DNA of 64,000 nt from Melieria omissa (Eukaryota > Arthropoda > Insecta > Diptera > Ulidiidae). The notes under the pieces were generated by a model. It was not told where the DNA came from. It searched no databases and saw only the letters and a list, made by a program, of their open reading frames with translations. Made by a program: the position numbers and the translations under genes. Below, piece by piece: positions 61,786 through 64,000 of this stretch (position 1 is its first letter; every line of letters begins with the position of its first letter). The stretch is from contig OZ020270.1 of assembly GCA_963971225.1 (NCBI GenBank), positions 1,922,001 through 1,986,000 of the forward strand. Reading direction: 5' to 3'.

Positions 61786-62190
61786 GCCCTATTCCTGCTG
61801 TCGAAACGACAGTCGTTCGGTGAAAATTTCGACAAGTGGTATTCTCGTTGTCGTTGCGACACAAATTTCGACTAAATCTATTACGATTTGAGATTCCCGT
61901 TGTCGTTTCAAAACGACATACGACAGGAAAATTCGTTGATTTGAGTCGCAGGCATTTTTCTTTTTTTCTCGACAGGCAGTTGAAACCGAAAAATTGTGTG
62001 AAATTTTTTGCAAAATGGTCAGTATTTGTATTTCTTTATAAAGAAAATTTATTTATATTTGTTCTATCATTACTCAATGCAATACTTTTAGTAAAAAGTA
62101 ACAAATCAGTCACAAATCTAGTTAGTATTACCACAAAATAAAAGGTATGCTGTTTGTTCTGTGGTATTACATAGTTTACACATCTATTTT
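61786..62190. other. Region with TCGTTTCGAC palindromic motifs, no gene
   Basis: CTGTCGAAACGACAG (near 61798) and TTGTCGTTTCAAAACGACA (near 61899) are small palindromes about 100 bp apart, with CGACAAGTGG and CGACACAAATTTCGAC between. Possibly an element end. The ORFs crossing it have no similarity. Confidence 0.35.
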
Positions 62191-62410
62191 ATTTAGTACT
62201 AGTAGGGCCCTGCGGCTTTGCACGCAAGCTTGAAGTCAATGGGCCCAATAAATCAAGTTTCTTCATACCATACTCTATGAGGGAGGTTTCAAAAAGTAAT
62301 TCTTTAACACTTATAAAATGTCTTTTAATTTGTATGTAGTTTTAAAGTCGATCCTAATATTTCGGGGGGGTTCACCCCTCCCCCTGAATCCGCCACGGGC
62401 CCCTATAGTG
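62190..62410. repeat. Inverted partial copy of the CTATTGACTT repeat family end
   Basis: TTTAGTACTAGTAGGGCCCT and GAAGTCAATGGGCCCAATAA are the inverse of the end of the block near 24218-24255. Confidence 0.6.
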
Positions 62411-62536
62411 GAACGGTAAAAAGGCTGATGTATGCTATAAATTATTTGATAACGGTGTTACATTGCCAAGAGCTAAACGAAAAATATAACGTAAAAATAT
62501 AAATACCCAAAATTGTTCTCCTTTTTCTATTTATAT

Positions 62537-62963
62537 TGTTACGAATACTAAGTCCAGTGGGCTGTCACGTATCTCTGGATTGTGTGATTTGAAAATAAAA
62601 CACAGTCAGTTTCCTAAATGCAGACAATAAAATACACCAACAGTCACTTTATTATTCACAGTTTACACTTTACTGTTCGTACACTTAAGTATTTGCTTAA
62701 TTATTCCGTGTGGCAACTTCACTTGTCAAAACCAGACTGACTCGCTGCACCGCATCTGGCCACCTTTTATACTCTGTCCGGCCGTCGCGCAGATCGTTCT
62801 CGCACGTTGCCAGATTGGACTAGAAGTTTCCCTGATGACCGCGACCATCGTTGCCAGGTTGGACTAAAAGTTACTATCGCGGCCGTCGTTGCCAGATTGG
62901 GTTATGGCACGGCACGTAGCGGCAGGGTTGCTTTGCACCGCGACAGACTGGCTCATCGTTACA
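62537..62963 (-). mobile_element. Gypsy solo LTR, ATAT TSD
   Basis: Runs TGTTACGAATACTAAGTCCA to GGCTCATCGTTACA on the + strand, i.e. a complete LTR in reverse. ATAT occurs on each side (62533-62536, 62964-62967). No internal sequence: product of LTR-LTR recombination. The promoter box appears as CCTTTTATA near 62763. Confidence 0.95.
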
Positions 62964-62967
62964 ATAT

Positions 62968-63598
62968 ATATTCTATATATATCTAGAGCTTTCTTTTGTA
63001 CGGTGACTCATGGTGAAAATTTGCACTCAACATTTTTTCATACACACTAATCCTCAAAAATCAAGTTTTGTAGGAGATTTTAGTACCAATTTTGATTAAG
63101 TATGAAATAAACACTTAAACACATTTTCAGTTTTGGGTTAATTCTGGCGCCCAGGTTAATATCTGAGCTTTGATGTATTCAGAGACCTATAGTAGAATTT
63201 TATGGCGAATATTTTCGTGGTACCTTTTGTCCTTAAAAAGTCCTGTTTTACAGGACATTTTTGGCATTTTATAAAAGAAGGGTCAAATTGACCCATACAA
63301 ATAGGAGTTACAGGGTTAAAATGCTCCACAAAAATGTTCTTCGTAGTATTTTACATCAAATTGGTGAACACATCACATACCTAAAATGTGAGGTTACATG
63401 GTTTTCGTATGCCGAATCACCATAAGAATGAGCAAAAAGGGGAAAACTTTGACCCCCACTAAAAAAAAATTCAGACGTAAACTTTCAAAACGCCAATACA
63501 CGTATATTTTTTTTTGGTCCCCTCTACCAGAATCCATTGTCAGAACCTTGTTATTTTAAAAAAGTTTGATTTTGTTGTGCAGTGTAATTAATAATAAT
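62968..63598. other. AT-rich spacer, no gene
   Basis: Nothing recognised. Confidence 0.5.
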
Positions 63599-63903
63599 TG
63601 ACTGGCACGACAGCCCGCTTACGCGAGACTTCCCGCAGCCATCCGTTTTGTGCGTGTGAATTTGTGCGCGGGTGGAAGGGACCTACAGTTTTATGCCGGT
63701 TCCGAACGGCAGGTTGGGAGCTTTTTCATAGGCAATTTTTACTGTCAGAGGTTTGCCATTTCCAGCTGAGAGGACAGCCACCGAAAGAGAAAACGAGTTT
63801 CCCATTATTTTTTTTAGGTGTTACTACATGCAGTATTCGATCTTGCGTCGCTCTGCATGCGACTCGCTGGACCGCGCACTAACCAACTGAGCCACGGCGG
63901 CTG
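63599..63903 (-). mobile_element. tRNA-derived SINE, third copy
   Basis: Same head (GCCGCCGTGGCTCAGTTGGT on the reverse strand) and body as 46316-46645, with a small deletion near 63630 (ACGCGAGACTTCCCGCAG). A weak TGTAAT duplication flanks it (63583-63588, 63902-63907). Confidence 0.85.
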
Positions 63904-64000
63904 TAATATTATCAATACAACACCAAAAAACAACAACACTAATTCAACTCCCAACACTCAAGCACCTACAAACAAGACCGATACTTCATTTCAACCTTCT
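63904..64000. other. Window edge, low-complexity sequence
   Basis: Asn/Thr-rich forward frame (NNNTNSTPNTQAPTNKTDTS) with no stop up to the end. It could belong to a longer reading outside the window or be chance. Confidence 0.3.

Noticed and set aside
61786..61930. Harbinger element end
   Set aside because: AGCCCTATTCCTGCTGTCGAAACG looks suggestive, but no inverted partner or 3-bp duplication was found, and its direction does not enclose the Myb-like exon.

Overview
This window is eukaryotic, AT-rich and made almost entirely of transposable elements (TEs). I found no host gene I can defend, no rRNA and no tRNA gene. The mix suggests a cyclorrhaphan fly, possibly a tephritid: a near-intact P-type transposase with a THAP domain, mariner, pogo-like, hAT, Transib and TTAA-flanked miniature elements, LOA-type and CR1/Jockey-type LINEs, BEL and gypsy LTR elements, and an errantivirus-like env. 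The species is an inference from TE content only.

Layout. 1-4.6 kb: a transposase tail fragment, an interspersed repeat, a reverse-strand LINE endonuclease relic (about 1565-3340) and a TTAA-flanked MITE (3831-4127). 4.6-16.9 kb: a composite whose ends are inverted repeats about 0.4 kb long. It holds a P-type transposase gene (13646-16178, reverse) one frameshift from being open, at least three smaller P relics, a foldback element, and nested hAT and mariner elements. 17-22 kb: a hAT tail, then a gypsy LTR (17645-22011) split by an internally deleted BEL element (17961-21874). 22-37.8 kb: gypsy gag, then a second gypsy element (LTRs 24657-25082 and 37354-37815). That element was split by a LOA-type LINE (26671-33898), which was itself split by a Transib-like element (30077-32210).

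37.8-43.7 kb: two pieces of an errantivirus-like env separated by a 270-bp tandem-repeat element and by a 3.6-kb DNA transposon with 0.5-kb terminal inverted repeats (39392-42981) whose superfamily I cannot name. 44.6-48.1 kb: a pogo-like MITE carrying three later insertions (a 1.1-kb TIR element, a tRNA-derived SINE and a near-intact mariner); a second copy at 56712-57474 shows the empty sites. 48.97-54.42 kb: a complete but mutated gypsy copy with ATAT target duplications. 54.4-55.4 kb: a hairpin element containing a second SINE. 55.6-60.2 kb: a CR1/Jockey-type LINE broken by a pogo-like MITE and two hAT elements with exact 8-bp duplications, itself inserted in a Tc1-like transposase relic. 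61-64 kb: a second TTAA MITE, a possible Myb-like exon with a splice donor, a solo gypsy LTR on the reverse strand and a third SINE.

The elements do not form a pathway. What links them is insertion order, readable from target-site duplications and empty sites. The strongest leads are the unclassified long-TIR DDE-type element, the Transib-like insertion ending in CACAGTG, the near-intact THAP/P element with four CAACCACGTC repeats beside it, and the possibility that this TE graveyard is a piRNA-producing locus.
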